64,000 nt of DNA from Arabidopsis thaliana (Eukaryota > Streptophyta > Magnoliopsida > Brassicales > Brassicaceae), in assembly GCF_000001735.4 (NCBI RefSeq), contig NC_003074.8:16003261-16067260 (forward strand), written 5' to 3'. Position 1 is the first letter of the stretch; every line of letters starts with the position of its first letter. Shown one piece after another: positions 1 to 14,600 of this stretch. The position numbers and the translations under genes were made by a program. The notes under the pieces are model-generated. The model saw only the letters and a list, made by a program, of their open reading frames with translations, ran no database searches and was not told where the DNA came from.

Positions 1-3000
1 ACGAGGAACCATAATTAATTAAGATACAAAGTGAGTTATTCTATAATCTTAATCCATGAAAGGAGTCAACTAAGTAGATTCAGCTCAAAAACAATCAAGG
101 AAGATCAATTTTCGTCCATGGGAAAGACTACATTTAGTTATGTCTATTTTTCTCTTACGTGCACTTTAGAGTTTGATTTTCATCTTCCAAGAGTATGTTA
201 AGCAACTATTATGGAAGAATTGCTTGTAATTACTCTATATAATGAGGTTCATGCAATGAATAAAGAAAATAAGCATGTTTGATACTTTTGGAATATTTGA
301 GTGTGATTTTTTATTTTTCATCGATGGTGTATAATATTATTGGTTTGGTTAATGATGTGTAATATCCATTGATCAATACATGATCCGTCTTGATGCATCA
401 TATCCAGGAGGATTTGTCGAGAGTGGTTCTGATTTTCAACACCAAAAAAGAAAAATTTAATCATTATTCTAATTGATTAGTTATAATTTAGTTACTTGGT
501 TAGAAATTGGTTGACCCAAAAAAATTTACTTGCTTAGAAATTAATAATATTAGTTAACAATTTAAAAGTTGGACAAGTAAAGTTACAAATTAAAACTAAA
601 TTGTTTTGGTAAAACTTGCATCCTACATTCATTTTTATAAGAACAAATTTCAATTACATGAAATTTATTAAAACTAGCTAATGTAAGAAAAAAACTAACT
701 ACATATTAACTTTAAAATTTTTGTTGTGTATATAAACTCTTATATTGACAGGACTTTAATTATCCTCATATTTAGATCTCCAACTACCACATTATATGTC
801 CAATATAGAATAATCTTATCAAGTATCAAGTTTAGGTATGATTACACTTGCATTATTCTTTCTTTTACAATTGAAACGTATTAAATTCATTTTTAAAATA
901 CGAATTAAAATCTAATTGTGGGGTTTTCCACGTTTATATATTTGTAATTAGAAAATTTGAAATCGACCAATATCGCGCACTGGATAAAGTTATTGTATTA
1001 AAATATATTGATAAATAATAATGCTATCATAACATATCAAATATAGTTGGCTCTTAGCATCTTTAGTTAGGAGATAATTTTTAATTAGAGGATGTCAAAG
1101 ATCAATTATATTGGATATTCTTAGGAATATAGTAATAGATGTAGAGATTTTTGTGAATTAATAATTCAGTATTCATATCCTCTATGAATATTTTATTGAT
1201 ATGTTGTAGATATGGTAGATTAGAGATTATATGTAATTTGTTATTCAGATTTTCTTAAGGTACAACACGCATCGTTGATTCTTTTAGTTCTTTATCAATA
1301 TCTAGAAACCCCGAAAATTATATTTTGACTTTGAATGGTTACATTTGTAATAATTTCGAATATATGAACTCTTATTTATTTGAAAATCACATTAAAGGTT
1401 ATAACTTTTCATTTTTAAAATACTACACAAAATGACTGACATTTGTAAACAACAAATATGTGATAGTTCCAAAGATATTTTTCCGAAGAGAGGTGAATTT
1501 TTGTTTAAAAGTTCGAGAATTAAAGGTAATATTTTTTGTTTAACACATAACATTTTTGTTATAAAAAAACAGATTAGACTAATAGATGAATAATTTCATT
1601 TGGAATACTTTTTTGTTTTTGTTTTAATAAGTACTAGATTCGTAATTGCATCCTGAAAACCATTACACCCTAACGGGCTCAGCCCAAAAAGCTCATTGTT
1701 TCGACTAAACCCGGCTAGTCCACAATGGAGAGCCAAATTTATACCAACCCAACATGGTTTATTGACCTCTGTACAAGATTAAATCCAATTTGACACTAAA
1801 AAATTATAGGGTAGGGCAAAAAATCCTAACTTAAGTAGGATCCAATCCCCAACCCAAAAAGCTCGATTCGAACTGGTTTTAGAGAAATACAAAAATGGAG
1901 TTTAGAGACTAGTTACTTCATGTATCGAGTGATACTCAATCCAAACTAAAAATGTCGAAGTTTCGGGTAATTCATATACTTTTGAGTCTTTGAAAAAAAT
2001 ACCTTAATCGGAACTAAACTGGAAAAATAAACTAAACCGAATCGGAATCAACGTAAATGTCAGAATGGATCCTAAACTTTAGAAATAAAAGAATTAGAAC
2101 CAAATCAAAATATATCAGATATCCAAAATACTCAAAAATATATACACTCGAATAATTAAACAAATACTCAACCAAAAATCCAAAACCGAATGAACTCAAA
2201 TTGATATAACCAAAAGTATAAGAAAATACTCAAACTCAAAAATTCCCGTATTCTTTTGGATATTTGGGTATCTTAAAACGAGAACCAAAATATACGAGTT
2301 TTTAATCGGTACTTAATTAACTACTCAAATTGAATAGTACTTGAATCGAAACATAATCGATTTCCTTTCGGCTCCTATATGGATTCTAATGTTGAGAATT
2401 GAAAGAACAAGAATCAAATGAATCAAAACCGGAACTAGGCCTTGGCATTCAGATATTTGGGTCAGATTTGGGTTGGTTTTTCGGATTCGGATTTTTCAGA
2501 TTTAGAAATCTAGGACATGTTCGAATATTTTAAAACTTTGGGTTCAGATCGGATATTTCGGGTTCAGATTCGTGTTTACCCGAAGTATCCAAAGATAAAA
2601 AATTTTGTATCCGATTCTATGCAAACATTTGAAAATACCCTAAAAAGTACAAAACTCGAGTATTTTTTACCCGAATACAAAAGTAGCTAAAGTACTCAAA
2701 AATTTATTCACATTGAATATTTTATTCACTTAGATTATTACAATAAACATTATAAGTTACTTATCTAGGTAACTGGGTTCGAACTCTCTGGTTGTGAAGT
2801 TTAGAACACGTTAGAATATTATAAATTTTTGGGTTTCGGTTCAGGTTGAGTTTTGCAGGTCGGGTTCGGTTTAGTTCTTCCGATTCAGGTATTATCCCCA
2901 TGCCTAACCGGAACCAAAATGAATACCAACTGCCCACTACTACTTTCGAGTATTTTCAAGCAGATGGATAGTTTTTACTGGTGTTTTGGGATATTTTAGA

Positions 3001-3400
3001 TACTTTTCAGTAGTTTGGGTTGTATTTTACCAATTTTTTTAGTTAATCCAAAAACTTTTCAATATTTTTGTGTAATCCGGAACCGACCTAACCCGAACCG
3101 GCGAACCGAAATTGATATATATTAGAGTAATCCACACCAAACCAAACTAAACTAAAAAAAACGAATCCAACCTGAAATTTAGAAAAACCCAAATGAGGCT
3201 TATGAGCTTATCACCCCCCATAAACCAGAATAAAACCGAGACTCATAGTTCAGAAATGTACCGATTCAGCACTAATAAATGAACGTGCATAGATCATCTT
3301 TCATCTAAAAATTGTATATATTTTTCTTGGTAAAAAAAAAACAACCGAAAGTGAAAAAAAAAGAGAAAAACCCAGAAGTCAAATAACGATAAACTAGTGG
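1..3400. other. Gene-free AT-rich intergenic region with degenerate fold-back DNA
   Basis: I see no coding region here. Positions 1-1650 are plain AT-rich DNA. From about 1660 to 3210 the composition changes to degenerate low-complexity sequence. The stretch 1670-2440 is rich in AACCGAA/AACCAAA-type words, 2440-2900 is rich in the complement (GGTTCGG, GGGTTCAGAT), and 3060-3130 returns to CCGAACC. The segment can therefore fold back imperfectly on itself. Such GGTTCGG/CCGAACC filler is common in crucifer intergenic DNA; I cannot name a transposon family. Confidence 0.6.
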
Positions 3401-3413
3401 TGACTACTAAAAC

Positions 3414-3423
3414 TCATATAATA
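3414..3423 (+). promoter_or_regulatory. Candidate TATA box of the nicalin gene
   Basis: A CATATAATAG motif lies 70-80 bases before the start codon at 3494. It is followed by a CT-rich leader (TCTCTTCTCTTCTTCTTCC region), which is typical of plant 5' leaders. Assignment is by motif and distance only. Confidence 0.35.
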
Positions 3424-3493
3424 GCTTCGGATCAAATCCCAGATCTCTTCTCTTCTTCTTCCACATTTACACAAAAACCCTAGATCCACAACA

Positions 3494-6400
3494 ATGGCGG
3501 AAGAGAAGAAATCGAAGCAGAGACATCGAGTCATGGTCTTCGAATCCATGTATCCCATCCTCGCTCTTATGCTTATACTCGTCGCTTGCGTCGAGCTTTG
3601 CGATGCAGCTACTGTTGTAGATGTTTATCGTCTAATCCAGTACGATATCTCTGGTGTTCCTTTTGGTTCTCGTTTCTCTTCTCTTAATCATCATGCTGCT
3701 TCTCTTAGCTTCCAACGTGGTGCCGATCTATCTCGTTCTGTACTTATACTTCCTCTTCGTGAGCTTGACATTGCTTTTGTTCAAGGTTTGGATTTTGTGG
3801 ATTAGCTTAAATCGGACTTTGATTTGGATTTCTTTTGCTTAGATTTTGTTACTGTTGGCAGATTACATCTCGCAAAAGCAGTCGCTTGGTGGATTGTTGA
3901 TTTTGCTTCCTCAGACGTTTAGGCCTGGGAATGTTGGTGGTGGAAGTTTAAGCTCTGAAAATGATGGGTTTAGGAGTTTATTAGGTCAACTTGAGAAGTT
4001 ACTTGTACATGGAAACATACCTGTGAGTGTTTTGTTTCGTTTGTGTTAGTGAAGTTGAACAGTGTAGTACTACTTAACATAGCTTCTTATGGTGACAATT
4101 GTTTATTTTTTTATAGTTTCCTGTGTACTTCGCGTTTGAGAATGAAGAGACTGATGCTATGTTGGCTGATGTAAAGAAAAATGATGCACTTGGTCAGCAA
4201 GCTACTGCTACTACTGGCGGGTTAGTACTATCATGAAATGTTGTAGCGATATGCCCTCTGGCTAACATTTTTGTTATATACTAAGTATAACAATGCTGAT
4301 GTGTGAGTTCAAAGATTGAGGAAGCTACATATTAAATACAAGTCTACTACTAGCACATTTGTATATATAGGTAGATGCTTGAAGGTGTATTGAACTGTGT
4401 ATCAGTATTTGAGTATGCTCATTCTATCTACGATATTGCTCATTTCCAAGAAATGCTGTACTCATGGACAGTAATTTGAGTGTGTAAACTATTTCTTTCT
4501 GTGACTATTTTCAGATATAAGCTTGTTATCTCTGTATCAGAGCCTAGGAAAATTGCATCTCCAACCATCACAAACATCCAGGTACCTCATTAGTCATTAC
4601 ATATAATTTAGTTCTGATAATGCCATGACTAGCTTTGATATATCTGTCGTGTCTTCAACTATTTGCTAATTTAGTTTTGGAACCTAGGCTGACTGTATCT
4701 TAAGATGAGTAGGATTAGCATGACAGCTTGTGTAGACACCTCAGTTGTTAAACGCTGATTGTCTGGTTTTTGGTAGCATGCATATGTGCATCCCCTTGCA
4801 ATGCAGCAATCGTTTTCGCTTTCATCATCTTTATAGATCAGTTTAAGATCTTCCGTTTTTCAGCAATTAGGAATTTGGTGTATAGTTCCTTCATGTTTAG
4901 TACCGTCGAACCTAGATTGAACATTATTACTTTATCTTAATATTGATCTGCCCACTCCTTGTAGTTACTATTAGTAACTGTTACTTATTGGATCTGGACA
5001 TGTGCTCTTTCACCCTCTTTTACTTGTTAATATTCGATGCTTGACATACAGAACAACTAAGACGATGTGGTTTGTGTGTAGGGATGGCTGCCAGGATTAA
5101 GAGCAGAAGGAGATTCCAGCCAGCTTCCAACAATTGCTGTAGTTGCATCGTATGATACCTTTGGAGCAGCTCCGGTATGTAATATGAGTAGTGGATCTTC
5201 TTACCGTAATATCAAGTACATACCTGACAAACTTGTATATGTAGGCATTATCAGTTGGAAGTGACAGCAATGGAAGTGGGGTTGTGGCGCTTCTTGAAGT
5301 GGCTAGATTATTTTCCGTTCTGTACTCAAATCCCAAGACGAGAGGGAAATACAATTTACTTTTTGCACTAACATCTGGTGGACCCTACAACTACGAAGGA
5401 ACTCAAAAGGTACTCGACCTAACTTATTGATTCTACTAAAACCATATCCTTCCTGCTTCTTCTGTTTGGTGCATTTGTAAACTTGGTTGTATCCTTCATT
5501 AAGCATCATATCTTCTGCAGTGGCTAAAGAGCCTTGATCAGAGGATGCGTGAGAGCATTGATTATGCCATTTGCTTGAACAGTGTTGGTTCTTGGGACAG
5601 TGAACTATTGATCCATGTGTCAAAGCCTCCGGATAATGCCTATATAAAACAAATTTTTGAGGTAAACAAAATAGTGCATGGATTATTGCAGTGACTAGCT
5701 ATGATGATAGTTTATTGGTTAATGGATTCGTCTCTGCAGGGCTTCTCTAATGTGGCAGAAGACTTGGGTTTTCAAGTTGCTCTGAAGCACAAGAAGATTA
5801 ATATCTCTAATTCACGAGTGAGTCAATACTCCACATTTTGAAAGTCTTGCGTGCACTTTTTCATCTTGATCCTGGAAATCGTAGGTTCCAACTTCCAACT
5901 GACTGTTAGAACTGTCCTGAAATTTTGATAGTCAGAATTTTCATGTCATGATCTGAAAATTCTAATGTTTTGTAGCATTAAAATTGTTATCTCCAGTGAG
6001 TAGGCACTGCCTTTACAATTTTCAAGTTCTAATTCTTTATAATAACCTACCCTTTGCTGGTTGAACAAAAAGAAAAGACCTACCTTGTGCTTAGTTATAT
6101 GATATTATTTTCACTTCCTTTAATTAGCTTCCTATGCTGGGGTTATTGAGAGTAGTTTGACTTTACTATGTTCTCTCTCCGTCAATTTATAGACCCTTTC
6201 TAATTGAATTGTGTTGCTGAATTATTTAGGTTGCTTGGGAGCATGAACAATTTTCAAGACTCAGAGTAACTGCAGCCACATTATCTGAACTTTCAACTCC
6301 ACCCGAGTTACTGGAAAATGCTGGAAGTCTGTCTGACACAAGGTCGCAATTACAAAACTAATCATATGTCAACCCATATCACTTTTTACTTTTCTGTTCT

Positions 6401-7411
6401 ATCCATCAAGAATTTTCATTATCCTTCAGACTAAATCTGGCGATGCTTTTTCTGCAGGCAATTGGTGAATGAAGATGCTATCATTAAGGGTGTCAAGTTG
6501 GTGGCTGAAAGCCTTGCGGTAAGACAACCACTCAACTCAAGTACTTACTTCTTATTCTGTCGTTTATTTAGTTGGAAAGAAAATGTGTTTCAGGTTCACA
6601 AATCGTTGAAATTTGTATTCTTGTTATGTTTCCTGATAACTGACTTAAATAACATATTGTCTCCCGCAGAAACATATCTATGGTCACCAAGGAAAAGACA
6701 TTAAGATTTTTGCTGATGACAGTAGTTTGGCTGTAAATCCATTCTATGTGAGATCATGGTTGGATCTTTTGTCACAAACACCTCGGGTAGCACCGTTTCT
6801 CTCAAAGAACGAACCATTAATCATGGCTCTGAAGAAGGTATATCATCTATTCTCACTCTCACCATGTTGTTTGCGGTTTCTCTCTACCTCATCCTACCCA
6901 TCAATTGTATATGATTTCTGGTGTTGACTACGTGAGGTGCCTCTTGGCAGGAACTAGAGGATTATACTGCTGAAGTGAGTGTTCAACATGAATCTTTAGA
7001 TGGAAGTTTCACCTTTTACGACTCAACAAAGGCTAGCCTTAATATATACCAGGTACTTTCATCAGTCTCTTTAATATTTTATAACACTAGCTTTGCTCAA
7101 ACAGAGTTTATTCTTTTCTCGAACCACTGTTTTGATCCGTGTGTCTATTTTGATGTTTGTGTTTGTAGGTGGCAAGTGTAACGTTCGACTTGCTCTTGCT
7201 TCTGGTTCTAGGATCATACTTGATAGTGCTTTTCAGTTTCCTCGTCATCACAACTCGGGTAACTATAATAAACTGATTTATCGATACATATACGGGTATG
7301 TTAATTATGGAATCAAATTTAAGTGAGATTTATTTGAAATGATGACAGGGTCTGGATGACTTGATAAGCTTATTTCGCCGGCCTCCTTCCCGGAAAGTGA
7401 AAATGGGATGA
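3494..7411 (+). CDS. Nicalin (nicastrin-like M28 family ER membrane protein)
   Basis: Fourteen exons join in frame: 3494-3785, 3862-4022, 4117-4220, 4515-4581, 5082-5174, 5245-5409, 5521-5661, 5740-5817, 6230-6342, 6458-6518, 6670-6837, 6951-7052, 7169-7258 and 7349-7411. All have GT-AG borders and the product is 565 residues. A hydrophobic segment at about residues 18-38 is the signal anchor. A luminal M28-peptidase-like/nicastrin domain follows. A second membrane segment (about 518-542, LLLLLVLGSYLIVLFSFLV) precedes a short basic tail. Nicalin is known in animals as an ER membrane protein working with NOMO and TMEM147 in multipass-protein biogenesis; the family lacks the zinc ligands of active M28 peptidases. 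Length and exon phases fit At3g44330 as I remember it. The gene converges on the CEF gene and looks intact. Confidence 0.93.
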
Positions 7412-8662
7412 TTTTCTTCCTTTTCCGGTAACTTTATATTCTTCTCATACCTGCCTTTTGGCGATTCACTCTCAGATATGTTTTGTGAGTCGTTAGAATT
7501 TGAATCATGAAGAATTCAAAGGAGAAGAGGCAACAAGAAAAAATGAGTGTTCGTTGAGTTTTGGCCCCCCTTTCGACTTTTTGTTTGGTTGTATGCCTCT
7601 CTATAGGCTATATGGCTTCTGATTATTTTGCGTGGGCGGCAAAGAAAATAAGATCGAACATTGTAGTTTTTTCTTTGGTTTAAATTAGTCTTTTTCCATT
7701 ACCTCGTAATTGGTCGCCCAACAAATTTGCACCAAAAGATCCTAATGCAACATATTCTTAATATGATAATTTGTGGTTAAAAGATAGGAACTTGGGGTCT
7801 TAGTTGTAATGAACAAAACGATCAGCAAGAATTAAAATGAATTTTGTAATGTTATATTGATGGCCACCCACCATCGAGCCAACCGAGCTTCCACATGACT
7901 GAGTGGCAAGATTTTTATGGCGACCTCTGCCTCCACTGAAGCACTATTGTAACAATCGACTCTGTGAGATCCAGTTGACGCTGTAGCGCATCAACCCCAA
8001 CCTCTCTCCTGTGGGTCCATCTGGCCCACATATAGGTTATTGGTGCGCTTGGCGTTCTTCAAACCCAAGATCTCACTTTTTAACAACTTTTCTACATGAC
8101 AAAATTAATTGGTAACAGCTTGTCCTCTGAGAAAGTTGTGGACCAGATCGGTCGATGCGCTGCAGCGCCAACTGGGTCCCATATGACTGGTTGTTACAAC
8201 TTTAATGATCTCTTAACACTTCACTAAACACGATGGTATTTGAAGTTTTAACTAACACACAAAAATGCCTCGATTATTTCAGTCGACGAAATTAATTTTT
8301 GCTATTTCAACTTGAAGCAACAGAAAAAATTGCAAAATAGCAGATAACAACACAGGGATAGACCCAGAAAACACTGTCGTAATGTCGTTAAATATTGTAA
8401 AACCTTTTTTCTGAAGTATACGCCACTACAAAAAAACTGTTGTATAAATAAAAATCCACAAAAAAGGCAGAAGAATATCTAGCTCTCTCTCTCAATCTGT
8501 CTGTCTCTGCTCTCTCTATCTTCCATTGAATATAGAACTTTCTATCAAGCACATAAGAACTTGAAGAATAATTATAAAGTTTCCAACCGAAAGTATGTAC
8601 AAAGGAAGAAGATTGTCTTTCCTTTTCTTCTGCTTTGCTCCAGAGGAGACTAGAGAGACCTA
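7412..8662. other. Convergent intergenic region between nicalin and the SEC24-like gene
   Basis: This holds the 3' ends of two converging transcription units plus a 251-bp repeat at 7948-8198, annotated separately. A CT-rich run (TCTCTCTCTC, about 8482-8520) precedes the SEC24-like stop codon on the opposite strand and probably lies in its 3' untranslated region. I see no other gene. Confidence 0.55.
7948..8198. mobile_element. TGTAACAA...TTGTTACA repeat, copy 1 (solo LTR or MITE)
   Basis: The 251-bp element starts TGTAACAATC and ends GGTTGTTACA. Long imperfect inverted arms contain GCGCTGTAGCGCATCAACC on one side and GATGCGCTGCAGCGCC on the other. Flanks are ACTAT and ACTTT, a near-match for a 5-bp target duplication. 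It belongs with the copies at 30516-30736 and 52781-52950. TG...CA ends with 5-bp duplications favour a small LTR (solo LTR or TRIM type); the near-palindromic layout also resembles a MITE. It is the most diverged of the three copies. Confidence 0.7.
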
Positions 8663-11600
8663 TCAGTTCAGTTTGTGTTGGATTTGACGGTGAACTGAAA
8701 CGAGAAAATCCACGTACGAAGCCCCACCCGATCCCCTGTCCTCTACCATATACGATTGGAACAACATATTTCCTGAGAGAAACAGATTACAAGATTGATC
8801 AATCTCTGCTGAACCGAAAGTGATCAATGGTTCATTAAAAAAATTAACTCACCAGCTGGATCTCCTTTCTTGCACAATTTAATGCTGCAAAAGAACGAAC
8901 ACGAATAATTTTATAAGGTTAGAACGGTAATCATTCCAGGAGACAAAAAAAAAGAAGATAGATAGTGAGATTTTGTTTGATACCGTAGGTAAGAACTTCT
9001 TTGCCTCCTTATTTCATTCACCACGTCATTGAACTTCTTTGATAGCTGATTATCATACTTTTGCAGCACATACTGTGAAGGAAGTAAAACACAAAGAGTA
9101 TCATTTTAAGCAGGTTTCACTAACTTAAGTAAATATGTAGAAACAATCATTTTCGAGCGTGTAACATGGAATGAGCAAGTAATTCATGATCTGTTAGGTC
9201 AGGAACTATGGTCCGATTTGAATCGGAGAGGTCAATTCCGTTCCACTTAACCCCGTATGGTTTTAGTTGGAAGCCGGTATGGGCGGGCAAGTTTAGGCAA
9301 AACTCGACAATATCAAATATCACATATAAAAGTGTTTCTTACATAATGTAAGCTAAGCATCATTGGCTTGGTCAACCAATCAGGTAACAGACAGATCCTA
9401 CAGAATATATATACCATGTGCTAAGATGATGATTAGTTTACCTGACTTGGAAGTTCAGCAGCTGAGCGAACATTAAAGAGCTTCTGTAGGATATCTGAAT
9501 TTACTGATTCTCCAATATATATCAAACCATCTTCACCGTTCTCAAGAAAATAGACTCCCTCATCGCTAAGGTGTTCACTTTGTAATGGGATTGGACAAGG
9601 AACCACATTTTCTTCATTATCCTGATAGATTAAAGAACAATCATCAAATCTTTTGAAAGTTAGTAAATTAAGGAATGACAATACCTGAGCTATAAGTTTA
9701 GCTCCATACATTTGCATCAAGGTCATGGACAGCAATCATCCTTGGATAAACTAGCGGAATAGCCAAAGGAGTGGACAATGAAGACACATGGTTTATCCAA
9801 AATGATCGGTCATCAATTCTCCCGTCCATTCGTAACCCCACACCTTTGGTTAAGGCTGAAAAAGGAGAAATAATGAGATCACTAGTTGCATTGAAAAATG
9901 GACAAAGCAAGAATTGTACCCATAAATCACGGAACAGAGGATTAAATACATCATAATGAAAAATAATGTCTAACTTGCTCTCGCATATGACCAGTATCAA
10001 GCATGTAACAATGTCTCAAAAGTTAGTAGAAAAGGAGTACAGCAGTCCCTAAACGCTTTTAATGCAAGCACACATCTTTTCCTATTGTATATTAATATCC
10101 CAAATAAATCTAAGGCAAGAATTAGCTAGCTTTTGATTCAAGACAAGGCATAGAAAATGCCTTGCACACAAGGAGAAAACCAACCTAAAAGTTGTGTAAA
10201 ATTCTTGTTTTAAATGGATTAAAAGGGACAAGGAAATACCGAGAGTATATAATGGCAAAAGCTTGAGTGCTTCAGGTAGAATAAGTTGTCCAGTTGATGT
10301 AACTGTAGCGCAGAATTTACGATAGGAATGTAGTATGGTGATGCAATCATTAGTTGCTTGCTCCTTTACCAACGGAAGTGCCTTCGAAGGGATCTCATTA
10401 GCCGCTACATAAGAAAAATATCATAAGTATAGATTATATATTACACTGAATGGTTTTTTGCGCTAATATCATTAGATGGCTAGCAGTAGAATCAGAGACT
10501 AAATAAAGAAACCTACCTTGTTTCAGCATACAAGCAAATTGGGAATCTAGGTCAGCTGAGCGGAACAAGTTACTGAGCATGTTTGTACAAGGGATTGATA
10601 AGTTAAGAACCCTAATTCTCCTTTCTCCAGATATGGTGGTATACAGAAGGGCACACTGAAAACCAAAGAAAAATCATAAAACAAACGTAAACATTTTATA
10701 AAATGAGACAGTGTACCAACATTTCAGCAAAGTAGGGTCTTGCCAAAACTATTTCGAATGGCCAATTAACATGAGTACAAAGTATACCTGAAAACCGCAT
10801 TCAGCTCCATCTTGTAGTTTGTCATCATGCTTTAATGTCACCATTATAGCTTTGTCACAGTCAATCTGCATGGCACTCAAGGCTCGTCAAAAATGTAGTA
10901 AATTTATACCAAAGTGCTTCTCCAAGGTAAACTTGCAGCAAAAACATGTGTTTCCCTCTTGACTAATATTATACGTTTTAGGTAACAAAGCAACATGAAC
11001 ATAATGTTAGCCCCGAAACCAAAAACGAGAAATATTCATTTTTGGTATTGACACAATAAACACATACATGGAACGCATCAGAGACAATTAATCGTAAATT
11101 TTGAAGGAGGATGCACCCACCGCAGGTAGATCGATGTCAGTTGGTATGCGCTTACAGAAGTTCCCTGAGTATTCTTGCACTTGAATACCCTACAATAATC
11201 GACAAAAGTGGTATTTATCAAATAACCTCAAGCTGAAATTTGACTTGGACAGAGCTCTCTGCCACAAAACATTACCTGACTGCATCTGACTCGCATGACA
11301 GCCTCAAAACCTTGGGGCCTCGTGATATTCCATCTAAGATCGTTGTATAACTTTGGGGGGTCTGAAAGAGCTGAGAAAGGGTAATAACAATAAACCTGGA
11401 AACAATTACAATGGGAAGTTAAAATCAAAACATAGAGCTTAAAATCCATAAAAGATTCCCAGGAAGACATATCAAGTAAGAAAAACTTTCACAGAAATTT
11501 TAAGAAAGGGTGATGCTCGTGCCACAGTAATACAATAGACACATGCTTTCTTTCGAAACAATATACACATGCTTCCATGGGAAAAATAATCAAAGTATAG

Positions 11601-14600
11601 AGATGAGATTCCACTATGTTAACAAGTATTCTTATTGAACTATGTAAGTTATATCAATCATTAATGGAAAGAAAAGCAAGTCATTTTCAACTAAAAGAAT
11701 AAGTAAAAACCTGAAATGATAAAGAATATTGAATCTACCTGTCCTCCAGTTGTTCTTGGGATCTCAGAAATTGAAGCCATGTCAACATACGCTTGAGTTG
11801 TGATAAACAAATCTACACAGACCTGAAGCATGTCTGGATGCATTAGATAGGGAAAATATTGCAACAACTAAGAGAAAGTGATACGCAGTAGATGATTGAT
11901 ATGCAGATGGTAACACTATTGGTTAATTTTTTCCGACATAGATCTATATTGGTATACCTGGTATTCAGCAAATTCAATAGCCATGGTCCTTAAAGTTTTG
12001 TCTGCGGGTTGTAGTAATTTATGGGCCTCCTGAAATCATAATAAAGAGGATTTACTTTTTAGTAATGGTACAGAGAAATCTTAGGAACAGAAGCCATTCA
12101 AGTTTTTAAACAAAACAAGCCAGCAAAAGAAACCAAGGAAAGCATTAAAAAAACTATAACTTCAAGACCTCTAACGCAAAGAGTCAGAATGCACAATTAG
12201 AAAGAAAAAAAATGCATATGTACTTTTTCACCCGCAGAGGCATTAGCTCTCCCATCGGCTTCTCTAGAAGAAAGTGCTCCAATGCCAACAGAAGGCAAAA
12301 CTGTGGAGGAGATGGTAATCATATCATTTAAGCTATACAGGTACCAAACAGTAGACTAGTAAGAAGAAGAATGAACTGGTACTAAACAAAAAAATACATA
12401 ACCATCAAAGTGAATAGATATATTTCAGGTTATTCAAGATACACAAAAGAATTAGTCTGATGGCACAAACAGAATAAGCAGACCTGATTGGAACACCATG
12501 AGCTTTCCTCCAGTGCTCTTCATCGCTAAGAATGCGGCCTAGCAGGAAAAAGATAGTAGATACATTAGTCAATGGCAGAGGAGAGTAATAGAGGTAATCT
12601 TCATCATTTGCTAATAGAAAATCGTGATTACATTAAAAAGAGATTGGCCAATTGGTCCACAAAACCAACTTAACTTCCTTTATTGTTTTTCAAAAATGAT
12701 TAACCGTTTTACGCTTACTAATTAACTTGTAAAAATTAAGGATACCATCTACCTGCATCCAATTTATACTTCAAACATTTACATTAGGCAATCACATACC
12801 TTAACTGCTGCACCAAAAGCAGATTCAGGACTCTTACTTTCCTGAAACATTGTTGGGATACTTTCCAGCAAAATCTCTAGGTGTTGACGGCACTGAAATC
12901 CAGTAGAATAACAGAGAATAAGAAAGAGATTAGGAATTGACACTGTAAGAAATATAAGCAGGGCGCACCCGGAACAATGACAAGAGCTTACCTCAGATAG
13001 CTGAACAATGACATCTGTTTCTAAAGGTGTATACACATCTTGAACATCCGGAACAATGAGCATCAATGGCTGCATGTAAGCAGAACAAATTAAATTCAAA
13101 TGGAATCCAGCAAAACCTTATTCTAAAAAGAGAGCACACATTCTGGAAAACTATAGCGACAGGGAAGTGCCTTTCAAGTGAGAAAACAAAACAGTATAAA
13201 TTTATTCAGCCAAGTGACAGAAAAGAATCTTTGCTGCAAGATAACATCACATCAACGATACTATAGGAAGAAAGATCTCCGCAGAAAAAGATCACTCCAT
13301 TTCCCCTTTTATATGGTTTAGCAAAAGAAACAAGGATATAAAATAACGTAACAAATCACCTGCTGCAGTGCACGCTTCAAATTATAAAAGTGAATTGTTG
13401 AGTCAAACGTGGCAATTCCAACAAATGTCCTAGGACCTTCCTGCAAAATGTATACAAGACTTTGTTAAAATAATGTTGAAGCAAAACATGTCTATTTAGA
13501 ATCATTACTCTAGTGACCATATCCTAGCCTCATTTCCCAACTCAACTGTTTATAAGAAATAAAAAATAAAAAATACATGTCTATCACTGGAAAGAGCGAG
13601 AAGATTTACAGGAAGGTCTGAGAGGACTTGCTGGATTGCACTGCAAGCAGCTGCAGTTGCACCTGTTTGAATCGCGTTCATTGAGACATCAATGAGGAAG
13701 AAATATACTGCTGGCATTGGATCTCGTACCTGTAAAAAAGATACTGATATTTATCTTCACCTGGTTGCAATGGATAAAGTAGCTTGCTTCGCATTACCAA
13801 GCAAATATAATCATCATACATTCCTTCATAGAAACTCAATCTCTTAGCTCAAAACCAAATCTTAATTTATAAGGGTTGTTTTTAATTTGTGGATCAACAT
13901 TAGTAAGAGGTCTCGCAATAACACAGAAACCACAATTTCTGCCTTAGAAAGTTCCAATCTTCTGAAAAACGAATGAAGATGAGTACTGACCACTTCGTAA
14001 AAAACTATGATGTTTTGTCTGAGAGCCAATAAAAGAAGACATCTTATAAAGGCATCACATAATTTTGACGTAAAATAGTCAGAAACGTTAACAAACTAAC
14101 CATATATTCTTTTGTAGCAACAAAGTCAACAGTTCCCCTACACAGCTCAGGCCTTTCATCAGCATCCCTACGTCTACCATCTGGACCGAGATTACACTGG
14201 TAGTCACGAGGAGTCTCATCAGTGTATCCTGTGCAAAGAGAGTTGATGAGAAAATGGATCACAAAACCATTCCACATTATCAAAATCCTAAAGTGATTAG
14301 GATGATAGCAATTCAAAGGGAGTCCTAATTCTAGGTGAATTCCAAATTCACATAATATTTCCTTCAAATCAGTAAAGTAAACCAGACTTTAGTTCTCGCG
14401 TATAGTAATTATAGTTTCTTTCATAACCTGGTACTCATTATTGCACTTGATATAGCAGTAACCCATTTTATATGGCTTTTCTATACGGAAAGAGTAATAA
14501 TTACCACACAAGTTACATATGAACTTCCTTCCTTGGTCAATGAACTTCATGAAAGGATTCACGTAGCCCTTACAACGTGAACATCTAACAGGGCCACTCT

